From positions 1-22,550 of the forward strand of contig DAEG01000055.1 in assembly GCA_002495235.1 (NCBI GenBank): DNA of 22,550 nt. Direction: 5' to 3'. How positions within the stretch are numbered: position 1 is the first letter of the stretch; each line of letters begins with the position of its first letter. The notes under the pieces were generated by a model, which made no database searches, was not told the origin of the DNA, and saw only the letters and a list, made by a program, of their open reading frames with translations. This document shows, one piece after another, positions 7,411-13,832 of the stretch. Source of the stretch: Euryarchaeota archaeon UBA287. Its GTDB lineage: Archaea; Thermoplasmatota; UBA186; UBA287. The position numbers and the translations under genes are program-made.

Positions 7411-8403
7411 ATGAAGCGAGCCGCGTTTGAACTGGTATCCGCAGCGCTGATTCTGGTGCTGGTGACCGCCTCTGTGGGTTTGTGTGCGGGGACAGGAGAG
7501 ACAGATGGTGCAGAGATAACAAGGGGAAATGGTTTTTTTGAAGGCCGCGACGGTGTTAGCCTCTATTACCAGTACTGGAGGGTTGAGGAGCCCAAGGCCA
7601 TAATGATACTTGTTCACGGGTTTGGCGAGCACAGTGACAGGTACGACGAGGTCGCAAAGCATTTCTGCGGAGAGGGCATCAGCTGCTATGCCTTAGATCA
7701 CAGGGGCCACGGCAGATCTGGAGGGCCGAGATGGAACGTGGAGAATTTCGATTATTTTGTCGATGACCTCCATAAGTTCGTGCAACTGGTGAAAGAGGAA
7801 GAAGGGCTGAACAGATATTTCATGCTGGGTCACAGCCTTGGCGGAGAGATCGCTCTGAAATATGCGCTGGTCCATCCGGATGAGATGGATGCGCTGGTGG
7901 TTTCAGGGCCGGTCGTGGGTGGTTATCAGTCCGTTCCGATGCTTGGAAGGATGGAAGTGCCACTGCCAATGATGAGACTGTTGGATCCTTTGCTGGGCAT
8001 AGGAAAGAGGTTGCTTCCGGACATGGGCATGCCGGGCAGCCAGATAGACCCGTCTCTATTGAATCACGATGAGAACAACACGAGAGCATATGCTGAGGAT
8101 CCGATGGTCTGTCATGAACCGATGAAGCTCGGGATCACCGCGGAGCTGTCCAAGAATATAGTGTGGCTTCAGGATCACGCATCAGAGCTGCAGGTGCCCT
8201 CGCTAATCCTGACCGGGAGCGAGGATGTGCTGGTGCCCACCGAGGCGGTAGAGGATTTCTACAACAAGGTCGAGATACCCGATAAAGAGTTCATCCGCTA
8301 CGATAGCTTCTACCACGAGATCCTGAATGAACCGGAGTCCTACAAGGGGGGCAAGGAGAGAGTGCTGGGTGACATAGACTCCTGGCTGCTGCCAAGGATC
8401 TGA
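7411..8403 (+). CDS. exported alpha/beta hydrolase, monoacylglycerol-lipase-like
   Basis: A 330-residue serine hydrolase. The N-terminus (MKRAAFELVSAALILVLVTA) is a Sec-type signal or membrane anchor, so the enzyme should act outside the cell; no proper lipobox is seen. The Hydrolase_4 fold follows, with oxyanion strand LVHGFGEHSDRY, the DHRGHGRSGG turn, nucleophile S142 in GHSLGG, D272 (TGSEDVLVP) and H302 (SFYHEILNE), a complete triad. Motif order and spacing match monoacylglycerol lipase or lysophospholipase enzymes; ester substrate unknown. The start comes from the TATA spacing and signal peptide. A T-run terminator follows the stop. Confidence 0.87.
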   Translation: MKRAAFELVSAALILVLVTASVGLCAGTGETDGAEITRGNGFFEGRDGVSLYYQYWRVEEPKAIMILVHGFGEHSDRYDEVAKHFCGEGISCYALDHRGHGRSGGPRWNVENFDYFVDDLHKFVQLVKEEEGLNRYFMLGHSLGGEIALKYALVHPDEMDALVVSGPVVGGYQSVPMLGRMEVPLPMMRLLDPLLGIGKRLLPDMGMPGSQIDPSLLNHDENNTRAYAEDPMVCHEPMKLGITAELSKNIVWLQDHASELQVPSLILTGSEDVLVPTEAVEDFYNKVEIPDKEFIRYDSFYHEILNEPESYKGGKERVLGDIDSWLLPRI

Positions 8404-8418
8404 GCCCTAGCCCTCTTC

Positions 8419-8424
8419 TTTTTT
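8419..8424 (+). terminator. T-run after the exported hydrolase
   Basis: Six T residues in a pyrimidine-rich run (CTTCTTTTTTAA) within 22 bases of the stop, as expected for archaeal termination. Confidence 0.4.
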
Positions 8425-8493
8425 AATATTGGGGCCGTATCGTGCGTGTCCATGCGCAACTCTAAATCCGGTTCGGCAGAAAGATTTTTAGTT

Positions 8494-8507
8494 CATATGC
8501 GCATATG
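8494..8507 (+). promoter_or_regulatory. perfect 14-bp palindrome at the moaA start codon
   Basis: CATATGCGCATATG is perfectly self-complementary and ends on the moaA ATG. If moaA is transcribed without a leader, a dimeric regulator bound here would cover the transcription start. The site is seen; the function is inferred and no regulator is identified. Confidence 0.35.
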
Positions 8508-9392
8508 CATGCGGTGCACGTCAATAATCTGCGCATATCCATAACACAGAGATGCAACATGCGGTGCATCTACTGCCATCATGAGGGTGAGAGTGGGAGC
8601 AATGGGGACGAGATAAGCGCAGCTAAGTTTGAGCAGGCGCTTCGCATAGCCATGGATCTGGGGATAAAAAAGCTCAAGATCACCGGCGGAGAGCCTCTGA
8701 TGAGGAGGGATGCTGTTGCTATTGTAGGAATAGCCAGCGGTTACATGAACGATGTATCCATGACCACCAATGGCTCTCTTCTGCCTCTTTACGCCTCTGC
8801 GCTCAGAGAGTCGGGTCTAGACAGGATCAACATATCCCTTGATTCGTTGAGGAGTGAGCGTTACAGGGCGATAACGCTAGGCAGATTGGACATGGTCATG
8901 AGCGGTATCAGAAGCGCAATTGAGGCCGGTATACGGCCAATAAAGCTCAACACTGTGATGCTGCGCGGAGTGAATGATGATGAGGTCTGGAATCTTGCAG
9001 AATTTGCGCGGGATAACAACTGTGTGCTTCAACTGATAGAGCTTGAGGCTGGCAGGGATCAGGAGAGCACAGATTTTTACAGAAGATACCACTACGATCT
9101 CAGAGAGCTGGAGAAGGATCTCGAGAGAAGGGCAGAGAAGACTGAGGTCAGGAGCATGCATCATCGCAGGAAATACTTCGTTGACGGCGCCGAGATCGAG
9201 ATTGTCAGGCCGATGCACAACTCCGAGTTCTGCGCGAACTGCACCAGGCTGAGAATGACTTCCGTAGGCAGGCTCAAGCCATGCCTCCTGAATAATGAAG
9301 AACTCAATGTGCCGGAAAACGAACAGGAGGCCAGAAACGTATTTGTTAAAGCCATAGAGCGCAAGAAACCGTACTGGGACGAGGAAAAATGA
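8505..9392 (+). CDS. moaA: GTP 3',8-cyclase MoaA
   Basis: MoaA is a radical-SAM enzyme that rearranges GTP to the cyclic precursor of molybdopterin. The 295-residue protein has the N-terminal cluster C17-x3-C21-x2-C24 (RCNMRCIYC), TGGEPL for SAM binding, TTNGSLL, SLDSL, and the second cluster C243-x2-C246-x13-C260 that binds GTP. The N-terminus is short: LRISITQRCN begins at residue 9, without the usual preceding Asp/Gly-Arg segment. It lacks a C-terminal Gly-Gly (it ends DEEK). TATA-like sequence (8482-8490) lies about 19 bases upstream, less well spaced than elsewhere. It overlaps moaC by ATGA. Confidence 0.95.
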   Translation: MHAVHVNNLRISITQRCNMRCIYCHHEGESGSNGDEISAAKFEQALRIAMDLGIKKLKITGGEPLMRRDAVAIVGIASGYMNDVSMTTNGSLLPLYASALRESGLDRINISLDSLRSERYRAITLGRLDMVMSGIRSAIEAGIRPIKLNTVMLRGVNDDEVWNLAEFARDNNCVLQLIELEAGRDQESTDFYRRYHYDLRELEKDLERRAEKTEVRSMHHRRKYFVDGAEIEIVRPMHNSEFCANCTRLRMTSVGRLKPCLLNNEELNVPENEQEARNVFVKAIERKKPYWDEEK

Positions 9393-9817
9393 TTGACGTG
9401 GGGGATAAGGAAGATGTCAGCAGGATCGCTAGGGCCTGCGGCAGGATCCGTCTGGGCAGAGAAAGCATCGAAGCCGTGAGGGCGGGTGAGGTAAACAAGG
9501 GGGATGTGATGGAGAGCGCCAGGATAGCCGGGACTCTCGCGGTCAAAAGGACCCATGAGCTGGTGCCGTACTGTCACCAGGTGCCACTCGATTATGTAGG
9601 GTTCTGTCTCTCCCTGGATGACGAAGGAATGGCCTGCGAGTGTGAGGTCAGAGCGCGCTACAGAACCGGCGTAGAGATGGAAGCGCTGCTCGGGGTCGAG
9701 ATAGCTCTTCTGACGGTATGGGACATGGTGAAATACCTTGAGAAAGACGATCGCGGGCAGTATCCCTCAACGGAGATATCCGAGATAAAGGTCATAGAAA
9801 AGAAAAAGCATATATAG
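9389..9817 (+). CDS. moaC: cyclic pyranopterin monophosphate synthase MoaC
   Basis: MoaC turns the MoaA product into cyclic pyranopterin monophosphate. The 142-residue protein keeps the family blocks: MIDVGDKED (about 1-9), NKGDVMESARIAGTLAVKRT, HELVPYCHQVPL with the conserved histidines, and VEMEALLGVEIALLTVWDMVK with the catalytic DMxK segment (Trp instead of the usual Tyr before DM). It is slightly shorter than bacterial MoaC (about 160). Its ATG overlaps the moaA stop. The TATA box of the next gene overlaps its stop codon. Confidence 0.95.
   Translation: MIDVGDKEDVSRIARACGRIRLGRESIEAVRAGEVNKGDVMESARIAGTLAVKRTHELVPYCHQVPLDYVGFCLSLDDEGMACECEVRARYRTGVEMEALLGVEIALLTVWDMVKYLEKDDRGQYPSTEISEIKVIEKKKHI
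9809..9817 (+). promoter_or_regulatory. TATA box for the 452-residue exported protein
   Basis: CATATATAG centred 26 bases before the ATG at 9839 and covering the moaC stop codon. It gives the next gene its own leaderless transcript, separate from moaAC. Confidence 0.6.
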
Positions 9818-9838
9818 AAAAATTGCTATGATTCGTAT

Positions 9839-11197
9839 ATGTCATCAGCATCAAAGCGCCCGATCGTCCTTTTACTCTGCATTGCAGTCTCAACAGCGAT
9901 GTTTTCTTCATTGGTGTCCGCTCAGACACCGTTCCAGAACACCCTGAAATCGCTTCCGGGTGAAGGAAGACCGCAGAGTCTCTCCAGCATCCTAGATTAC
10001 CTGCAACTGATCCCATATCTTTACTGGGTCGTCAGAAACCCGAATCTCTGGGGACATGCGCTCTCTGTCCTCCCAACATTTTTGTCAGAGATTCCATCTT
10101 TCATCGCATATCTGCGTTTCTATGCGCTGCAGCTTCCCGGAGCCGCGAGCTATCTCCTATCTTTTACGACCCATGGCCTGGCTCTCTGGGTTGATGTGTG
10201 CTACGTCTCGCTCTGCCGTGCCATTAGCAGTCCCTTTTCATCCGCTCTGGCGCTATTTGTTGAATGGCCATGTGGTTTCCTCCTGCCCAACATGCCGTAC
10301 ATCATCTATTCATTCCTCATGTCTGTGCCCTACCTCATAGTGTCTATGAGCGATCTCACATCATCACTGCCGAAGAGTCTCGTGTCCTACGCTTCTCCAA
10401 CGGTCGGTGCTCTGAACTCCATATTCCCCCAGTTCATACCAGTGTTCCTGTCTCTCATCTCCAGCAGTGTTGATTGGTCGAACATCTTCATCGAATTGAT
10501 GCCCGAATACATCGTCAGGGTGTTCTTTGATAGCGTCATGCTGCTTCCGAGATGCGTCTACGACCTTCTGTTCTCGTGCGTGCACTGCCTGACTTTCACG
10601 TGTCCTTCCTTACTTACGGCGTGCGTGGGCTTTCTCTCCAATGGTGCAAAGCTTATGCCCTACCTATCGGAGGTCTTTTCATACATCAATCCGCTCTTTG
10701 AAGCGCTCTCTCTGGCCATAGACTCCTTGCCTGCCCTGATTGTGGGCGCTAATCTGGCGTTAATTTCAGGTCTATCCGCCTTTTTCGCGTCATCCCCCGC
10801 TTTTCTGGTCAATCTTATGAGCTCATTGCTGATGAGCATACCTCTGGCCATCAATGCGCTCTTCAAGGTTCTGTGCGTGTGCTGTCTTGCTCTCCCACCA
10901 AAGTGCATGTCCGCTCTGATATGCGGAGTGCCGGCTTATGCCCTCTCGGTTTGTTCCGCATTCCTGTTCCTGACGTTGCCGAAAGAGCTGTGTCGCCTGA
11001 TGCGCAGCGCGATATACCTGCTGATCGATCTCATCGGCCTAATAGTGAGCAGGTTCTTAGCTCTGCCATTCATCGTGTGCTACAGGTGTCTCTCTCTGCC
11101 GTATTCCATGATGGATGCTTGTGCGAATTTGTGTGATTCACTCATAAGCCCGATGACGGAGTACCTGACCTCACGCATGACAGATGTCCTCTCATGA
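9839..11197 (+). CDS. exported, highly hydrophobic Cys/Ser/Pro-rich protein, unknown
   Basis: 452 residues opening with a clear signal peptide (RPIVLLLCIAVSTAMFSSLVSA, probable cleavage after Ala-Gln or near it). The mature part is almost continuously hydrophobic but broken every 20-25 residues by Pro, Ser or short polar segments (for example SLPALIVGANLALISG, FLALPFIVCYRCLSLP), with 19 or so cysteines concentrated in the second half (LLFSCVHCLTFTCPSLLTAC, VLCVCCLALPPKC). This could be a multi-helix membrane or lipid-associated protein with disulphides. The frame is long, begins 26 bases after a TATA box, and the opposite strand has only short frames, so it is a real gene. No family recognised. 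It is convergent with, and overlaps by 6 bp, the 220-residue gene. Confidence 0.75.
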   Translation: MSSASKRPIVLLLCIAVSTAMFSSLVSAQTPFQNTLKSLPGEGRPQSLSSILDYLQLIPYLYWVVRNPNLWGHALSVLPTFLSEIPSFIAYLRFYALQLPGAASYLLSFTTHGLALWVDVCYVSLCRAISSPFSSALALFVEWPCGFLLPNMPYIIYSFLMSVPYLIVSMSDLTSSLPKSLVSYASPTVGALNSIFPQFIPVFLSLISSSVDWSNIFIELMPEYIVRVFFDSVMLLPRCVYDLLFSCVHCLTFTCPSLLTACVGFLSNGAKLMPYLSEVFSYINPLFEALSLAIDSLPALIVGANLALISGLSAFFASSPAFLVNLMSSLLMSIPLAINALFKVLCVCCLALPPKCMSALICGVPAYALSVCSAFLFLTLPKELCRLMRSAIYLLIDLIGLIVSRFLALPFIVCYRCLSLPYSMMDACANLCDSLISPMTEYLTSRMTDVLS

Positions 11198-11854
11198 AAA
11201 CGCGATGAAGAATGTGTCCATGTTCCTCACGATGGTGGAGAGATACATCAGGATCTGGGGCAGATATGTGAAAAGCTCAATGGCTATGCTGCACACGTTT
11301 GGCAGTATGGTGATCAATGCAGGGATGAGAGCGACTACAGCACCCATGAGTGCCGGCATCTGTCTGAGCAATCTCCCACTGGTCACGTAACCAGCTATCG
11401 CTGAGAGGGTGTAGGATGCGAGCCTTATGACGAAGTCTAGCACGACATCCATATGGAATATCGCGAACTTCAGGAGATTGAAGGTTATGGACGCTATCGA
11501 TATGAATGAAGCGGTCAGCATATCCGTGCAGCTGTCTGAGGCCGAAAGCGCCATCAGTGCAGGATCCTTCTTAGGCAGATTCCTTGTCAGTATGTCCAGA
11601 ATATTAACCATGCTCTGAGGTTCTAGGAGGGGAGCTATCGTTTCAAGGGGCAGCTGAGACTGTGCTCTGGTCTCTGTAGTCTGTTGTGGTTTGAAATCAT
11701 CTATCTGGCGTTCCAGAGAGCTGACCCTCTGGTCGTATTCTGTTATCATGGATTCATAGCGTCCCAGAGCTCTGTCGTCGATCAGGCTTATGCAGATGGC
11801 AGAGGCCGGAGCCATCACCAGAAGAAATGCTATCAGATAAACGGGATACTCCAT
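11192..11854 (-). CDS. exported or membrane hydrophobic protein with short coiled coil, unknown
   Basis: 220 residues. The N-terminus (MEYPVYLIAFLLVMAPASAI) is a signal peptide or anchor. Residues 25-55 are charged and look like a short coiled coil (DDRALGRYESMITEYDQRVS), followed by a Gln/Thr-rich linker. From about residue 80 it becomes a series of hydrophobic helices (for example ALMGAVVALIPALITILPNV) similar in composition to the neighbouring 452-residue protein, but with only three cysteines. The start lies about 25 bases from a TATA box. The gene faces the 452-residue gene with a 6 bp overlap. I recognise no family and assign no function. Confidence 0.7.
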   Translation of the reverse strand: MEYPVYLIAFLLVMAPASAICISLIDDRALGRYESMITEYDQRVSSLERQIDDFKPQQTTETRAQSQLPLETIAPLLEPQSMVNILDILTRNLPKKDPALMALSASDSCTDMLTASFISIASITFNLLKFAIFHMDVVLDFVIRLASYTLSAIAGYVTSGRLLRQMPALMGAVVALIPALITILPNVCSIAIELFTYLPQILMYLSTIVRNMDTFFIAFS

Positions 11855-11873
11855 AAATCTATTGTGGTACTCG

Positions 11874-11883
11874 CTATTTATAC
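11874..11883 (-). promoter_or_regulatory. TATA box for the 220-residue gene
   Basis: Reads GTATAAATAG on the minus strand, centred about 25 bases before the ATG at 11854; leaderless. Confidence 0.6.
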
Positions 11884-11932
11884 TTTTTCGATGCGCAACC
11901 TTTTTCTATTTGTATGCCTCTCATCTTCTTGT

Positions 11933-12005
11933 GCCGCGGTAGCTCAGTTGGGAGAGCGTGCGGCTGAAGACCGCAAGGTCGTGCGTTCGATCCGCACCCG
12001 CGGCA
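11933..12005 (+). tRNA. tRNA-Phe (GAA)
   Basis: Complete cloverleaf: 7-bp acceptor stem GCCGCGG/CCGCGGC (11933-11939 with 11998-12004), D stem GCTC/GAGC, anticodon stem TGCGG/CCGCA with anticodon GAA at 11966-11968, five-base variable loop AGGTC, T stem GTGCG/CGCAC with loop TTCGATC, discriminator A at 12005. CCA is not encoded, and no intron is present. The surrounding genes are on the minus strand. It could serve as an integration site for mobile DNA, but I found no repeated copy of its 3' end in this window. Confidence 0.97.
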
Positions 12006-12008
12006 CTA

Positions 12009-12046
12009 TATAGAGATATGCTGCTCATCGAGCGGTCATCTCTATA
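12009..12046 (+). repeat. 9-bp inverted repeat with nested hairpin just after tRNA-Phe
   Basis: Arms TATAGAGAT (12009-12017) and ATCTCTATA (12038-12046) are perfectly complementary; the 20-base loop contains a smaller hairpin GCTC-ATC-GAGC (12023-12033). It sits four bases past the tRNA, between convergent 3' ends. It may mark the tRNA 3' trailer or a bidirectional end of transcription; no T-run follows. Confidence 0.4.
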
Positions 12047-12102
12047 ACCGGGTGCCGTTGCCAGGCTTTCAGATATAATCGTTGTAGTGAAGAAGAGAGA
12101 TG

Positions 12103-12924
12103 TCATCTGTGTTCGTGCAGCTCATCTATGTCCGCGCTGTTCGGAGTTATCTTCCAGTACCTCGGGAACACCACTGGTTCCCATCTGTGGGTTATCAGTT
12201 TTATGACCTCCAGGGCCACCAGAGAGGAGGCAAGCCACGTCATCGGAGCTATCTGTGACAGAGATATTTTGCCTTCAGCATAACCATCGGCCCAATTGGC
12301 GCCCCAATCGCAGTGTCTTTGAGCCCATCTGGCGTATTTTTTTCTTCCAAACTCGCAGTATAGCGCGTCATAGAGCGTTCTGTAATCCGGCTCATCTTTC
12401 GGTAGAGCAAAGTAATCCTCTATGGGCGGAGAATCCCGGACGTTAGTCCAGACCCTCACAAAAGATCCCACCGGGAGACCTATAACGCTCGGGATTCCGA
12501 GCTTCTTTGCCGTCCTTGCTGCCACGATCGAGTAGGCGAAGTCGTCAGCACTGGCCACGAGCACGTCCTCGCCCCTCAGATGTCGTTCCAGATCCTCTAC
12601 GGGCACGGCCTCATTGATCACTCTGATGTCGCACTCGTCATTTATTCTCATCATATCCTCCTTGAGAGCTTCCGCCTTGTTCTTTCCCAGCGTATCCATG
12701 TAGCACGAGATCTGCCTGTTGATGTTTGTGGTGGAGTAAACGTCAGGCTCAACCAGGGTGAAGTTTTCAACGCCGCATCTGCAAAGCTCTATGACCGCGG
12801 TCCCGCCCACGCCACCGCACCCTGTCGCCATCACGTGCGCTCTTCTTATATGGTCCTGTTCTTCTTCGCTGAAGATTCCGTAGTTCCTCTGGAACAGCTC
12901 GTCATAGGAGGGTTTTCGCTGCAT
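12103..12924 (-). CDS. ThiF/MoeB-like (E1-fold) adenylyltransferase, copy A
   Basis: About 273 residues from the ATG at 12924, chosen because it aligns with the start of copy B (QRNYGxFSEEEQ); in-frame ATGs reach 12969. The E1 fold is intact: GxGxxG loop G35-C-G-G-V-G, D61, NINRQ with R70, K83 (GKNKAE), and D127-D128 (ASADDF), matching MoeB's ATP-binding and catalytic residues. Such enzymes adenylate the C-terminus of a carrier protein or small molecule. There is no CxxC zinc pair. A segment of about 70 residues with conserved Trp (DW.A.WA..YA) separates the core from the last helices and may set specificity. It shares two perfectly identical DNA blocks with copy B and overlaps its 3' end by 23 bp. 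Substrate unknown. Confidence 0.85.
   Translation of the reverse strand: MQRKPSYDELFQRNYGIFSEEEQDHIRRAHVMATGCGGVGGTAVIELCRCGVENFTLVEPDVYSTTNINRQISCYMDTLGKNKAEALKEDMMRINDECDIRVINEAVPVEDLERHLRGEDVLVASADDFAYSIVAARTAKKLGIPSVIGLPVGSFVRVWTNVRDSPPIEDYFALPKDEPDYRTLYDALYCEFGRKKYARWAQRHCDWGANWADGYAEGKISLSQIAPMTWLASSLVALEVIKLITHRWEPVVFPRYWKITPNSADIDELHEHR
12132..12249. repeat. 118-bp perfect repeat, copy in ThiF-like gene A
   Basis: Identical base for base to 13003-13120 in gene B. It encodes the C-terminal helices and strand (QIAPMTWLASSLVALEVIK through WKITPNSA). Confidence 0.95.
12479..12593. repeat. 115-bp perfect repeat, copy in ThiF-like gene A
   Basis: Identical base for base to 13347-13461 in gene B. 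It encodes the segment from LERHLRGEDVLVASADDF to IPSVIG, including the catalytic aspartate. Confidence 0.95.
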
Positions 12925-13777
12925 TCCTTGCCCCGCCTCCCGAATCGCCGCCATCCTCATCTCCCTCATCTTTATCCGAATTGCTGACTAAGATCTTTAT
13001 GCCCGCGCTGTTCGGAGTTATCTTCCAGTACCTCGGGAACACCACTGGTTCCCATCTGTGGGTTATCAGTTTTATGACCTCCAGGGCCACCAGAGAGGAG
13101 GCAAGCCACGTCATCGGAGCGATCTGGGCAGCAGGGATCTCCGAAGAAGCGTAGCGGGAGGCCCACTCCGCGCTCCAGTCCGCCTTTTTGGCATACCATG
13201 AGCCGCACATAGCCCGCTGGTTATCACTGGAGAGTATCCGGTGGAGTTCATCGTAACTCAGACCACAGGGCAGATCAAAATGTCTCTCGACATCCGGACT
13301 GTTTTCGTTGTTAGACCACACTCTGGCCAGAGAGCCAACAGGAAAGCCTATAACGCTCGGGATTCCGAGCTTCTTTGCCGTCCTTGCTGCCACGATCGAG
13401 TAGGCGAAGTCGTCAGCACTGGCCACGAGCACGTCCTCGCCCCTCAGATGTCGTTCCAGATTCTCTATCCCTATCCTTGAATCTATCGTCGTGACGTCAG
13501 CTTCGGGATTTATCCTGGCGATCTCTTCCCTAAGAACTTCCACCTTCTTTCTCCCCGCGGTGTCCACGTAACTGCCTGCCTGCCTGTTTGTGTTGCTGAT
13601 CTCAAAGGAATCATCATCAACCAGGGTGAGGTGTTCGGCTCCGCTTCGTGCGAGTAATATCGCCGTTGCACCCCCGATCTCGCCACATCCCGTCAAAATG
13701 ATCCTGGCTTCTCTTATCCTCTCCTGCTCTTCTTCGCTGAAGACGCCGTAGTTCCTCTGGAACAGCTCATTGTACAT
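12902..13777 (-). CDS. ThiF/MoeB-like (E1-fold) adenylyltransferase, copy B
   Basis: About 291 residues from the ATG at 13777 (MYNELFQRNYG). It is a paralogue of copy A with the same core: GCGEIGG loop, LVDDDSFEISNTNRQ, GRKKVE lysine and ASADDF. Its insert also keeps the Trp pattern (ADWSAEWASRYA) but is otherwise different. The C-terminus has an extra acidic Gly/Asp-rich tail of about 30 residues (SDKDEGDEDGGDSGGG) read across the start of copy A, as if the original stop was lost. The start is supported by a GGAG Shine-Dalgarno-like motif five bases before the ATG and a TATA box at 13808-13815; an in-frame start at 13858 would contain that promoter. It lies 55 bp after the 233-residue Cys-rich gene on the same strand. 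Substrate unknown. Confidence 0.85.
   Translation of the reverse strand: MYNELFQRNYGVFSEEEQERIREARIILTGCGEIGGATAILLARSGAEHLTLVDDDSFEISNTNRQAGSYVDTAGRKKVEVLREEIARINPEADVTTIDSRIGIENLERHLRGEDVLVASADDFAYSIVAARTAKKLGIPSVIGFPVGSLARVWSNNENSPDVERHFDLPCGLSYDELHRILSSDNQRAMCGSWYAKKADWSAEWASRYASSEIPAAQIAPMTWLASSLVALEVIKLITHRWEPVVFPRYWKITPNSAGIKILVSNSDKDEGDEDGGDSGGGARNAAKTLL
13003..13120. repeat. 118-bp perfect repeat, copy in ThiF-like gene B
   Basis: Partner of 12132-12249; bases on both sides differ (T/C before, T/G after). Confidence 0.95.
13347..13461. repeat. 115-bp perfect repeat, copy in ThiF-like gene B
   Basis: Partner of 12479-12593. The two repeat pairs are in the same order and spaced by the less conserved insert (about 230 bp). 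Confidence 0.95.
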
Positions 13778-13807
13778 TTTATCTCCGAATATAATATGTT
13801 TCGTTGA

Positions 13808-13815
13808 TTTTAAAT
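13808..13815 (-). promoter_or_regulatory. TATA box and Shine-Dalgarno for ThiF-like gene B
   Basis: TATTTAAA on the minus strand, about 34 bases before the ATG at 13777, leaving a leader of about 10 bases that contains GGAG (13783-13786). It is one of the few genes here that seems to have a leader with a ribosome site. Confidence 0.45.
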
Positions 13816-13832
13816 ACATTTTCCCTGTAGTG

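Noticed and set aside
10264..10908. Short frames inside or opposite the 452-residue gene
   Set aside because: None has a promoter or signal; the long frame with TATA box and signal peptide is the better gene.
11933..12046. tRNA-Phe as an att site with an integrated element
   Set aside because: No second copy of the tRNA 3' end and no integrase within the window.
12103..13777. E1-like pair as a phage-defence conjugation (Bil-type or CBASS-associated) system
   Set aside because: No E2, ubiquitin-like protein, JAB protease or cyclase is encoded nearby, so that assignment has no support.
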